This document shows, piece after piece, positions 44,304 to 56,300 of a DNA stretch of 64,000 bases (position 1 is the stretch's first letter; every line of letters starts with the position of its first letter). Under the pieces are notes generated by a model, which saw only the letters and a list, made by a program, of their open reading frames with translations, was not told where the DNA came from and ran no database searches. The translations under genes and the position numbers were made by a program. The DNA comes from Lepidurus packardi (lineage: Eukaryota > Arthropoda > Branchiopoda > Notostraca > Triopsidae), in NCBI GenBank assembly GCA_023053545.1, contig JAKZAN010000002.1, positions 3,208,375 through 3,272,374 on the forward strand, given 5' to 3'.

Positions 44304-47300
44304 ATGGGGAAGAAACCATCGAAATTGTCCCAGGATACCATCAACAGATTGACACAGGATACATATTGTAAGTTCTTTCCTTTTTTCTGTTCTAAGTTTA
44401 AGTAAACATTTATTCAAAATTCAGTGTACTATGGTAGGAACTCCATTTAGGGCCCACTTGAACACTTAGTTTCAATGTGTTTAAATCTTTACTTTAGGAA
44501 TTTTTTCGGAAAATTTTGTCAAGTTTCTTTGTTTTTATTATTATCCTTTACTTGAGAAATTTATAAGTTTGCGAACTTATTAAAGTTCTTTGTACATTTG
44601 TAATTTGTCAAATTTCCTTGCAGGGCTCTATGTGAGAATATTTTGAGTGAATTCTGAGCAAATTTTGAGAATATTTTAAAATGTAGACTTGAATAATAGC
44701 GGTAATAAAAGGGATACAAGTTCGATAATTAGCTTACTGACCAAAAACTACTCATAAAAACTATTCATCCACTATTTATAATATATTAAAACTAAGTTCA
44801 CATAAACATAAACTGCAGCTCTTGTGACTAGAAACAAGTCATTGATCGCGTTACGCCAATCTAACTAGAATGGGAATCCAGAACCTTTACCAATTACTTC
44901 CGACGTCCTTAAGAACGCTTTAAAGACAAGGCTAGAGGATGCTATTGGCAAATAAACCGTCAACTTCCTGGTACTGTTTTCGGATGTGGGCTCGGCTTTG
45001 AGTCCCATAGAGGAACAACAACGAAAGCTTTGGCATTGAGACTTATGCAAATCCAATCAGACTTTTATGTTTCATCCGGGAGCCCCAGCAGTCTCTCGAG
45101 CCACAAACAAAACGAAAACCCTACCCATCAAATTTGGGCTCAGACCTCGTGACTGCCCCTGCACACACAAAAGATCACAGAACTCATCTAACAATATTAG
45201 AGAGAGAGGAAAGGGTGTGATGGAGAGAGAGACAGAAAAAGGGAGAGAGAGAGAGATGGAGGGAGGGAAAAGAAAAGTCTAGCTTTTAACGGGACAAAGA
45301 CACACGTGGTTAGACTCCGCAACGAAATCTTTAACATGCTCAGCGTGTTACCTTTTCCTTTCTCCCGCAGCTACTAACGACAGATCCTTTACCTTGCTAT
45401 AAAAAAACCCTTCGGGATTCAGAGGCTCCGTTTGGCCACGCATATTTGGAAAACCTTCATATACGTACACATTAAAAGTCACCTTAACTCCCCCTCGCTC
45501 GATGTTGATTACTACAGCAACGCCATCTTGTGCTAAACATCTGTTACTCCCTATTTTTTTCTTTCTCAGCTTAGAACATCTGTTAGGTGTCTAATATAAG
45601 CGAACATTACATACTGAAGAAGCTTGTGCAATCTTGCGCATTAGGAACATTGCTAGAGTTAACGAAATAATTTCATTACTTCAGAAATGTGATACTTTGT
45701 GAGACTGTAATCAATTTTCTATTTCGTCTAATGTATACTCAGAATCTAATGATAATACTCATTCCTTTAGAGTTTTTCAAAAAAATTCAGGAATAATTTT
45801 ATCTCTGCAGAAAAAATTATTTGGAAAATTTCTGCTTTTTAACTTCACTTGGCTCTCCTAAAGATTGAAATTACGAATTTTTATGTTATAGTTGGATGCC
45901 TTTTTTTAAAAAAATATACAATTGGGAGAAGGATGTTAATTCCTACAGAAATGTTGCTAATATTCCGGCAGATTTGTAAATACGTAATACATGTGGTTGG
46001 TATGTACATATTGTTTTTAAATTAACTTATAGATCTGACAGGTATGAGTAAATATTCTGTAATAGTAAAAAAGGAATTTGGACAGAACACTTTTTTACCA
46101 AGGAAACCTGTGTTCTGCTATGTCTTCCGATTTTGGGATTCCGAAAAGACTAATTAGGAAAGTACTGAAGTATTTGAAAAAATTCGCTTAAATATACATT
46201 TTGCAAAAAACAAAATGGCAGATATTCTACCGACATTTCCATCCGTTTCTTAATTTTCTATTACAATTAAACGTGGCGCCTGCATTGAAAAACTGATTTG
46301 CGCAGAATGTAGTAAGCTTCCAAGTACAAATGCAAATTTCTGTCAAATCTCTTCACATTTCCCTGCTTGACTTCCTTCCAGATACCTGCGCCCTAAAACC
46401 GCAACTAAAGACAACAAATCCAAAGAGCTCGTGAATTTAAAATCACTCAAAAGAATGGCACATTTCTGCCGAAGAAATTCCTCCAAATCCCGTTATACAG
46501 GGACAAGCCTTTTTTTTTTTTAGAAAACTACAAAGATCCCGATAACTCCGTCATCCAGTATTCGCGGGACCCCTCACTTTTTCAGTTCTCTTTAAGTACA
46601 TAATCTCATCTGGGACGATCTCGTGCGTTCGCTGCAGCTCTTCTTTCTCTTTGATATGTCTGCAAAGTCCTGGCAGCAATACATACATAGACGACTGAAC
46701 AACGGGGACCTTTGCGTGCTTCTAACAGGGGCTCGCCGTTTAAATAATTCAAACCGTCGGAGCCACAAATCCTCCCTTGCTCATAGCACGAACAAACACG
46801 ACAGCCTTTTAAGAATGGACCCGCGGGGCATCACAATTGCCGGTATAACTAAAAGCAACAAGGCAAGTTTCCAGCCCTCCTCATCAAATCTCCTCTACCC
46901 TCCCTCGACCCTACTTAAACCTGTCGCCATTAACCAGCGCTTGTTAACACCATCACCACCTCCCCTCGGACGGCTACAATTCCCACGCCATCTAGTGGTA
47001 AAAATAACGAATGCAAAGGGAAAAGGTGCAGACAATGACTAACTGTCAGAATCCGGCCGCTTTTCCCGAAACTTATGAAAAACTGATACAAAAAATGGTT
47101 ACAAAATCAATGTGTTGCAGATTGGTTTTGAAAGGAAGCAACTTCAAGAATGTTTCTTACTGTTGGAAATAAATTACTTCACGCAGATTTACGTCCATTA
47201 CCCCCGCTGCTTTTCCCTATCAAGCCGAGCCAGTCCTGCACCTCCCATTTATTTTCTTAAAAAAATAAAAACTCCAGGCAAACATTCCCTTTCTTCTACG

Positions 47301-50300
47301 ATTTCTCTATTCGGCGAAAGGTGAAAAATGAAAGCCAAGAAATACTGCATTTCTGTCATGACTGGCAAATCACGCGACAATATCTCATCGGGAGAAACAA
47401 AAGAGGAAAACAGTTGTGAGTCTGGTAGTCGCACTACTGGACTTGCGGACGCCAGCAGACGTCCGCCAACACGAAACAAAAGAGAAACACAAAAAGGTCC
47501 CGCACAGTTTCGGGTCCTCTCCATTCCGTCATTGATTTCCGTGGGTTGAGGAAGCTTTGCTAAACTCCACCGACCCCCAACACCCGAACTTTCACCCTCT
47601 CCGTTCCCCTGTTCTTGCTTCCAGAAAGTCCGTGCGGAAAACCGGGCACCGCCTTCGGTTTAAGGAAGAAGGGAGGCGGAGCTTACCAAGAGGGATATAG
47701 AATGCTAGGAACCTAAGGTTTAGCGAGCAAGACAGAGAGGGAGAATGGGAAAGAGAATGCCAAGTTGAGGTTGTTTCGTTGATATATTTTAGACCTTCCA
47801 CTACCGAACAGCACATGTGGCAGCCTGTGAAAAGGATAATTGGGACGCGTCAAAATATAGCTTAAGAGAACCGAGTTGTATACATGTAATTAGCCACCAG
47901 GCTCATTTGCTAGAGCCCAGTTAGAGTGAGAACGTTCCAAAGCCTTCTCAAACCTTCTCCAAACTAGCCTATTCCCTTGATGGAGAGGCTGGAACCCTGG
48001 TTTAATGAGGGTTTAGAAAATGGGAATTTCTGCAGTTGACTTCTTACAGTGGGAAGCAGTTTCGATGAATCTCAAAGAAAGAACGCTCTCTTTGAAAAAA
48101 ATTAGGACTTATTTGGAAGAAATTGGATATAAACTTAGAATCTAAAATAAATAGGAAAAGATTGCAGGCCAAGTTAGAAGAATGGAAGTTATGGTAAAAA
48201 CAGAAATTGTTTAAGTAGTAGAAAAAGCAGCAGAAGTAAAAACTAAAAAATTATAAAAGTAGGAATAGTTGCAAGGGTCTTAATCCTGAGGATTTTTCAC
48301 GATTGCGAACTTGAAAAATTAAAAGTACTACAGAATTAATGGAAGCAATTTCCCAGGGTACTGGCAAGTACTGGGGGGAAACTTCTATGAGATTCGTTGG
48401 GAGATTCCACAGAAAGATTGGTAGGAATTAATACATCTGAACTGTCCAAACTTCTGTGATCACAAAAGCGTGTAAATCTATTCGATTTGCTCCGTATAAA
48501 ATTACTTCTGTACCCTTCATTATCACTGCCAAAATTTCTAAATTTCTACAGCAAAAACGCAGATTCTAAATGATCTCATTTCTAAGAAACTAAATTTCGC
48601 TTATTTTAAATCATTCAATCAGATCAGTGCTGGATTCCGAAGAAATATGGCCATGCAGTAATTATCTCTATTATATCTGAAAGTCATTTCTGTCTTTTTT
48701 TTTACGGAAACTCGCTTAATTAAACCCCAGAGTCGAAGATAGTCAAGAGAACAAGAAAATCGAAGACGAACTGTGGAAAAATGCCCAAAAAATCTATCAG
48801 CCGTAATTACATAAAAAATTTACTGTTCGGTACAAAAAAGAAAGCTAAACAGAGTAAGCTGGAGTAAGATAGCAATTTTTGGTGACTGTTAAGTATTCAT
48901 GGTTGAAACACGTCCTTACATTTCGTAAAGTAATTTATTAGGTCTTTCTGTCGATTTTCGTTTAAAAGCAACCCAAAATCAAAATTTTTCAAGTTAGGAA
49001 CACTCTAAGACAAAAGATAAAAAACGCGCCAATAAAGTAAAACCTGTGTGCAGTAAATTACTTCTCAGGTTCTGCGTAAATTCTAAAACGCAATTTCTGC
49101 CCGCTTATAAGCCGCCCGGCGGCTCTAGAGGAAAAGCAAAGTGCAATAAGCCTTCGGATTGAAGGATAAGGGACGTTGACAAACGAGTCTCATCCATCAC
49201 AAACTCTCAAGTTACAAGGGCAGCTTACCAACAAAGTGTTTTATCTTGAGCCGCCGCTAGACGGCGACTCTATAGAAACTCTTCAAAGGCTATCGATTGC
49301 AGATTCTCTTTCAAAATCAGCCACGAACAAATAAAACAACAAAGTTTCGCTTTACGGGCGGATGATCCTCCCCCTACCCCCTTACAAGACATCACGTGTC
49401 CCCTTCCCCATGCCCTTTTCAACCTTAAATCTCTTTTTTCCTCGGAAACGATTGAATTTAAGCGGGGACACTCTGTACAGTACTCAAACTATGGATCGTG
49501 TTATGGACTTTGTGTATTGACCAATGACAGTGCTTGTCCGTCGTTTCGACCAATCCTGTCGTTTCCAGACCACTACTACACTTACGCAGGGTTTTCAACA
49601 CATTAACCCTTTAAACTCCCCATTCATTTAAAGGAACAGGGCATTCAATTAAATGCCATTTATTGGGGCATATATATTATGGGCATTATTTATATTATGG
49701 ACACTTATTTATTAGGGCACATATTTATTTATTCATGGCGAAAATGAAGCAAGAAATTTATTTGTCAAGAATATTTTGATCAAGAATATTAGTATATATT
49801 TTAGTAGCTTGTGTGTTCTCCGTTTTGCCGACACGCTTCCAACCTCCGTGGCATTGGTGCCGCTAACTTTGACCAAAAACAAATATCCTCAGCCATCCCG
49901 TTCCATACCCGCTCCGCCTCGGCAAACAGCTCATCCACATTTCGCACGTTGTTTCGCACGTAGCGGCATTCTATCTGACTATGTGTCAACCATGGTCAGA
50001 CACAATGCCGGTTCTGACCTTGTGTCAACCCACCATTGTTGACACCATGCCTGTGCATGGTGTCAACCGAAAGTCTGGAGCATAAACGAAATGTATGCGC
50101 ATATTACAGCCACTGCTGCCCAGTGTCGAACAGATTCTGATTCACTGGAATACCATAGTATTATGGCAGCACTGATCTTCATTCCTATTTTAGTAGAAAT
50201 TAGCTTGAAAATAATGTTTTTAAACATCAGAAATGGAGCCTATACCGAGCTCGAAGTAGTTTTCCAAGTGTCACAAGTACCGCACTGGAGCAATACCCTT

Positions 50301-53300
50301 AAATTGCATATATATTTATCCTCTAGCCAATCTTGGGCTCAGTTCCAGAACGTTTTCTTTTTTTGACTCATTTCGTTTCCTTAATAAGACTGGGAGATAG
50401 CGAAATAAAAAGGGGGCGTATAGGGTAGACCCAATTTACAGTCCATTGACTTTCTGCAAAGAAGCATTTAATCCCGTGCGGCGTCAAAAGGGAAAAATAC
50501 AGACGCTGACATAGGCATGGCTATAATTTGTTCCCCAGACTCGCTGACCGGACATATCTTAAACGCGCTAGAAAACTCACTGGGAATTAAGCACCATCTC
50601 AGAAATACCCCGAGGCTCTTAACTCTGCGCTTAATGCTATAATGCACGGCTAGATGGCAGAGCAAAAATTAGGCAACAAGTCATGCATATAGTTAAACGC
50701 ATAAATAGATGAAATTAGACGCATTTCTGGGAAATTTGCAACATGGATTAAATTAGTATCCGAATCAACTAAGAAAAAGAAGTACTTCAACTGCAAGATA
50801 TATTTGATTCTTTTTTAATAGAATTCTTGTTATGTTTTAGGAAACTCTGAAATTTTAGTCATTCTTTAAGAAAGTATCTTACGGATGTTAAAGTTCCTAT
50901 TGGCCTATCCCTTACAACTAGGACAGGATGTAATTATCCGTGAGAAGAAACTAAAAGTTTTACAAATTCCTTCAGACATGTAGAAATATCCTTTTACGAG
51001 CGCAGTTCTACCGTGGAACTTGTACAAATTCTGAGAAATTCTAGTAATTCCATTCTTAATTTTGGAAAACATTAGAAATTCTGGTAGAAATTTCGCTCAA
51101 AGATTTTTATAACTGTGCTAGGAATTCTATAACAAGTTTTTAGATAACTTAATGATTCTCTCTAGAAGGACTGCAAACGCCATTTATAGACTTCCACAAC
51201 ATGTGGCAATGTTTCTCCTGTTCGGTTCGTTATTTTTCGGAAGCAAACTCGGTTACACTAATTGCAGCTGCTTTCTCATGGGCCTCGGGACATTAGGCTA
51301 CGGGTATGGGGGAAGTTTTGCACGACAAAGAGAGCCAAGGATCATTTATCTCGCAGTATAAAAGGCAACATGGAGAACCAGAAGGAAAACTTCGTCGGGT
51401 TACCCTCGCTTTTCTTTGTTCTGCCGATCCCCGAAAGACCAACTTTCTGTACTTGGCTGTAACTCAATAAGTTCCATTCAATTTTCCTCATTTTGTCTCA
51501 CTCGTGTTTCCTATCGTACCAATACCACACGCTGCCCCCTCTTTACCCTTCCCCCGCAAAAAAAACTGTGAAGGATGATAAGGAAAGCTAGGTGGGAACG
51601 CCCCTAACAAAGAATGATGACGTCACACTAATTGGATGGTTTCTTTTTGTTTGTATTGTGTGTACACTACATCCATTGTTAATGTGTTTCTCTTTTTCTT
51701 TGTTTTTCCATTTACAGTTGTGGAGAAGGAGATCAGACAGTGGTAAGTAGCTTTCTAGCAATCTTGACTACGCACCTGAGCCCCGCGATTCCGCACGCTT
51801 CGCTGGATGATGATTGTCTGAGTCGGTAAAACTGATCCGTAGGGACCAGTTTTCGCTCCTCCAAAGTATTGGCATCTCTATAAAAACTCCAAACTTTGAG
51901 CTTAATATTGAGCTTGCTTGTAGCCAGCAAAGACGCTTAGAGGTACCAGCCCGTATCAAGTGCCGGTACTTCCACCACTTATTCTTTCCCTTCGTTACAA
52001 ATAGAGTTAAATTTCCTCTAAGGAAAGTAACGCTGTTTTCCGGCTCTAGGTTAACTCGGGCAACTAAACGAACACGTTCATGCTAGCGAGGTAAAATGGC
52101 TCGAAGTACTGACAGTAATTGCTACCGGTACTCCAGTTTCGACGTTGCTGGACACTATGCTCCTTTTTGCAAGAGTAAGACTCTTTATTGCGAGGAAAAG
52201 TCGATACTGACATAAACTAACTTCTGTGAGTACCGACCGGTACACTACTGGTACTTTCGGCCCATTGTGTATAAAGAAACATTCGGCTCATTACGGTACC
52301 AGCTGCTTTAGTACTTGTTTAGAACCCAAGTTAAAAAGCCTACAACACAATCACAAGCTATTTTAGTACTGGCCGGAGCACGTGCTGGTACTTTCTGGCG
52401 AATATTTAATTCCGAGGAGGGCGAAGTGGCCGTTTCTTTTTCAATTCACGAGCTTACAAAGCTTTCCCAAAGTTGTCAAACCGGACCAGAAAACTCAATT
52501 TCCTCTCCTTTTATGGTCGCAAAATTTCCCTTAAAAGGAATTCTTTTGTATGTACACGGTAACCCTTCAAAAGATTCTAACTGGAACGCTTTGACCCATT
52601 TCGAAGCTTCCAAATATTTACCCCACGAAAAAAAGAAAAGTAAAATCTTTTCAAAGTTTTTACCAGACAAGCATATCGGCCCACTTGAACGACTTCAAGA
52701 GCCTCTCCTTTTCAGATGAAGAAGACGAAGCAGAAACACTGAGTTTTTCAAGGACCATTGAAAACAAGGAGCCAGTAATTATATGTTGTGATGCTATGAG
52801 TATAACAACCCCAAGAACTGCAGAACCTTGCAGACAAGACGCACAGCACAGTGAAATTCTTTCCCGTTCAACATTTTCTTTTCAGAAGAAATGAAAAAAA
52901 AATAAAAATAAAGAAACTAAATCAAAAATTGGTTGAAAGAAGAATCGTGTTGGGGAAAAAATACTAGAAAATGAGAAGCCCCCAGATTGTACGAATGACT
53001 TGGCCCACCCTAAAGACAAAGGGATCGTTCTTTAAAAGAAAATCCTTTCATCATTTTCGCTCACAGTAACTTTCATATAAAAAAATATGATTACGCCCCA
53101 ACACATCTGCTTCTAAAGGTAATGTACATTTCATTCTGGCAAAGATTAAAATAACATCGTACGAACCCTAAATAGGATCCATATTGGCTGAAACTTCGAT
53201 AAAAGTGGAGGGGCGTGGCTATTGCCGGTTGACTTACTTAGCCTAGGATTTCAACGTTCTGTGTGCTTTGCCCTCCAACCCTCTCTATTCGTCCTAAAGA

Positions 53301-56300
53301 TACCCCTTTACATTCGACTGGAACCCAGATCAGTAAACGATGATCTCGAGTTATACTGCCACGCGATCTCGTTTGCTTCTTTCTTCACTTGCGTACTGTA
53401 GTTTAACTTCCACTCTTCACCCTGTATCATTTACCCTCTCTAGTTTCACACTTAAACTACCCTCCAAATTTATCAAAACCCAATTTAGGATTGATGACCT
53501 CGGATTGTACTGTATTGATGTGACCAGGTTCGATTTCCATCTTAAGGTAGAAAAGCGGGTTAAAGGGTATCGATTCTTCATTTACCCTTTCTTACAGTTT
53601 TTTTATGCTATGTTCTCACTCCTGACTAGCTCAAGCGGGCAAAAAAAAAGTTCCCCAAAGAGAAGACGCCGATACAACATTATGAGAACTAATGGTCTGC
53701 GTCACCCTACCCGCATTGCGTATCACGTTCACCCAACGTACCCCAAGGACGCGTTACGCCCGTTACCCCCCAACCTTACCACCCTTCATCAGCGTAGAGT
53801 AAACCGCAACGGCGCTTAAGTCATAAACTTGTCCTATGTTGATAAACATAACATGTGGATAAACATACAGCAGTACTAACCGACTAAGGATTCTTGTCAA
53901 TGTCAGCCAAAGGCTTACGTTTCGAGCTAAGGACACGTATAGTAGTAATACCCCTACAAAAACTCCCCACCCTTTCAGGGCGTTGGCCATTTGGGGTGAC
54001 CTACCCGCCCTCACCAGAGCGCTTCGGGCAATAGTATCTCATACTTTGCCACGTTTTTAACGCGGCAATTAGCACCGCTCGCAAACCCCAACCATTAACC
54101 CTATCACTACCCAACACAAAGAGAGCGAGAGGAAAAAAAATCCCTAAATATCCTTTCATAATCAGTAAAGAATGCTCTAAATCCCAACGTTGTATTTATC
54201 TCTCTCAAGCTTCCTTGCGCTTTCGTCTAATAACATAAAATAAACCATCTGTAACGCCATCTAGCGGAATGGCTATTACGAACTTGCACGGAATTTAGTA
54301 TCCCTGAATACACAGTAAATCTAAAGTAACCGACGCCACTTATTACAAAAGCTAATGAAAACTTTACTAAATATTAAAGATAAACAACCCGACCCGCCAT
54401 CTATTGTATGGAACGCTGAGTAAGGGTATAAGGATAAGCAAATGCAAGGATGTATCAAACTACTAAAAATGTTTCAATATTTAAGAAATGGGATTAACTA
54501 CTTTAAAGGTTACATTCTGGGGAATAATACATCCGGAATAGGGTCAATACCAATATCGCTGACTTTGGCAACGGATCCCCCTCGGCCCTTCTTTCCCAAA
54601 AGCGCTGACGTATACGAAGTCTATAAAACTGTAGTACACCGGCAAATCAGAAAGATTGGATGGAATATAGACCGCTCGGTACACGATATTCTGATTCTCG
54701 TAACATTTTACCGCGGTTTATCCTCTCCGTTTACTTCATTCTTGGCAATAGCTATCTATAAAAACTCGGCCAGTAACCCTCATAACCTTGCTCTTACCCT
54801 TCGTTGGCTCTTTTTTTCCTTCTTCGCTTTACTGCTCCGCGAGAGTAAAGGTCGTGAAGAAAAGTGCCATTTCTGAGGCTCTAAAAACGGAAACAAGATA
54901 AGATTACAAGTCCCTGGAAGAAATTCTTGCAAAACTCGTTTGCTTTTCTTCCTTCTAGGTATACCAATCCTCCCAAGAAGAAATAAACCTTTTCCTCACC
55001 TTCCCTGGTATTCGCCAGAGTTTCAATGTCGTTCTATTTTTTTTTATTTATATTTTTACAGCAACTTTAGAGCAAGACACGCAAGATGGCTGAGTGAGCT
55101 GAGCGGGATACCAATACGAATAAGCCCCTCCCCTTCACCCTCTCTACCCGTCTTTAATCCAAAAAATATGAATCGTTCTTTAAAAAAAAATAGGCAACGG
55201 CCTTTTGCCCTTTCTATTTATTAATCCTTTGATTTTACATAACTTATCTATGATTGGGGCTATTTACAGGGGAGGGAGGGAAGGGGTGGAAGATAGGGCG
55301 AGGAATCGTTATTCCACTCCAACTGCAAGAGAAAGCCCTGAATATTTGTATGCCTATTTTTTTGTGCTAACTTTTAAACAGTCTCTAAGTTGTTCCATGC
55401 TTTACACTTACGAAAGAAAGGGGCGTAGCTTACCTTCTAACTTGATTAACCTACCTTTTTCTGACTTTAGTTTAAGGGAATTTAAAGCTCCATGAAGGTA
55501 ACTCGTGTTACTCTGATTGAGTTGCAACCTCGATCACTCTGAAGCTTCCTTTGGGGACGTATATTTTGGGAATTATATGTACCCATACAGCGCAAAAGTA
55601 AAAAAAGATGAAAATAAACCGTTGGACAAGCATACTGACTGATCACCGCGCCTCTAGGGGGCATGTAACCTAGCGTGTCCTACGTCAAGTGAACATTCAT
55701 TATATTTCGTCTTTCCTCCTCAAATAAACTCGTGGAAGTCTTTTGGCCTTTCAACAGAAATGACGAACGGCTTTCAGTAAATCATTTCTTTCCTTTTCCT
55801 TTTCTTATTTTCTCTTTCTTTACCGTCGCGCTCGGTATATAGTCAATACACATTCCTTAAGCTGTCGCTCAGCTTAGTCCCAAGCTACCCCCGTACTCAA
55901 TGCAAAGTAAACTATTTAGACCCTTTTTTATGGATGACAAGTAAAGGAAAAAACACACAAACGTAAACCCCTAGAATTTATTCCAAAAGAAGCAATCAAA
56001 CTACAAAAAACCATTCCAGGGCGATACAAATGAACTCGATGTCTTCTAAGTATCACCTCAATACTTTCAGATCTTTTTCCCATGAATGTTAAAGTACAAA
56101 ATTTTTCCTTTCCTTCCTTTGAAATTTCACAAAAGTAAGCTGGCAAGTAAGTTTTCCTTTCCCTAAAGCCGCTGAGCCGTTATGTTAACAGCCTTAGGCG
56201 CTTTCCCCTGGAGAGAAAATACAAATTTGTCCTAAGGATCTGTTCAGTGAGATAAAAAAGAATTTTTCTTCTACAAAAAGTTGGATTTTTTTTCTTCTCT

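Larger units (their letters stand above)
44368..51717 (+). other. Frequenin intron 1 (7.35 kb)
   Basis: Bounded by T|GTAAGT and TTTACAG. Contains a GA microsatellite (45199-45260), a word matching the CTCF core on the minus strand (46987-46998), a second CTCF-like word (about 49251), three AT-rich approximate repeats with ATTAT..GGGCA cores (49655-49735) and the Tc1/mariner relic at 49801-49989. Frames of 60-140 codons inside it have no recognisable content. Confidence 0.7.

Noticed and set aside
44865-45056. Possible repeat-derived coding fragment in frequenin intron 1
   Set aside because: The plus strand reads weakly protein-like with stops; no family could be named.
53520-53540. GGTTCGA-containing word suggestive of a tRNA B box
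   Set aside because: No matching A box or cloverleaf around it; no tRNA gene was recognised anywhere in the window.
53340-53819. 159-codon open frame in frequenin intron 2
   Set aside because: Ser/Leu-rich translation without any family pattern, signal of splicing or initiation context.
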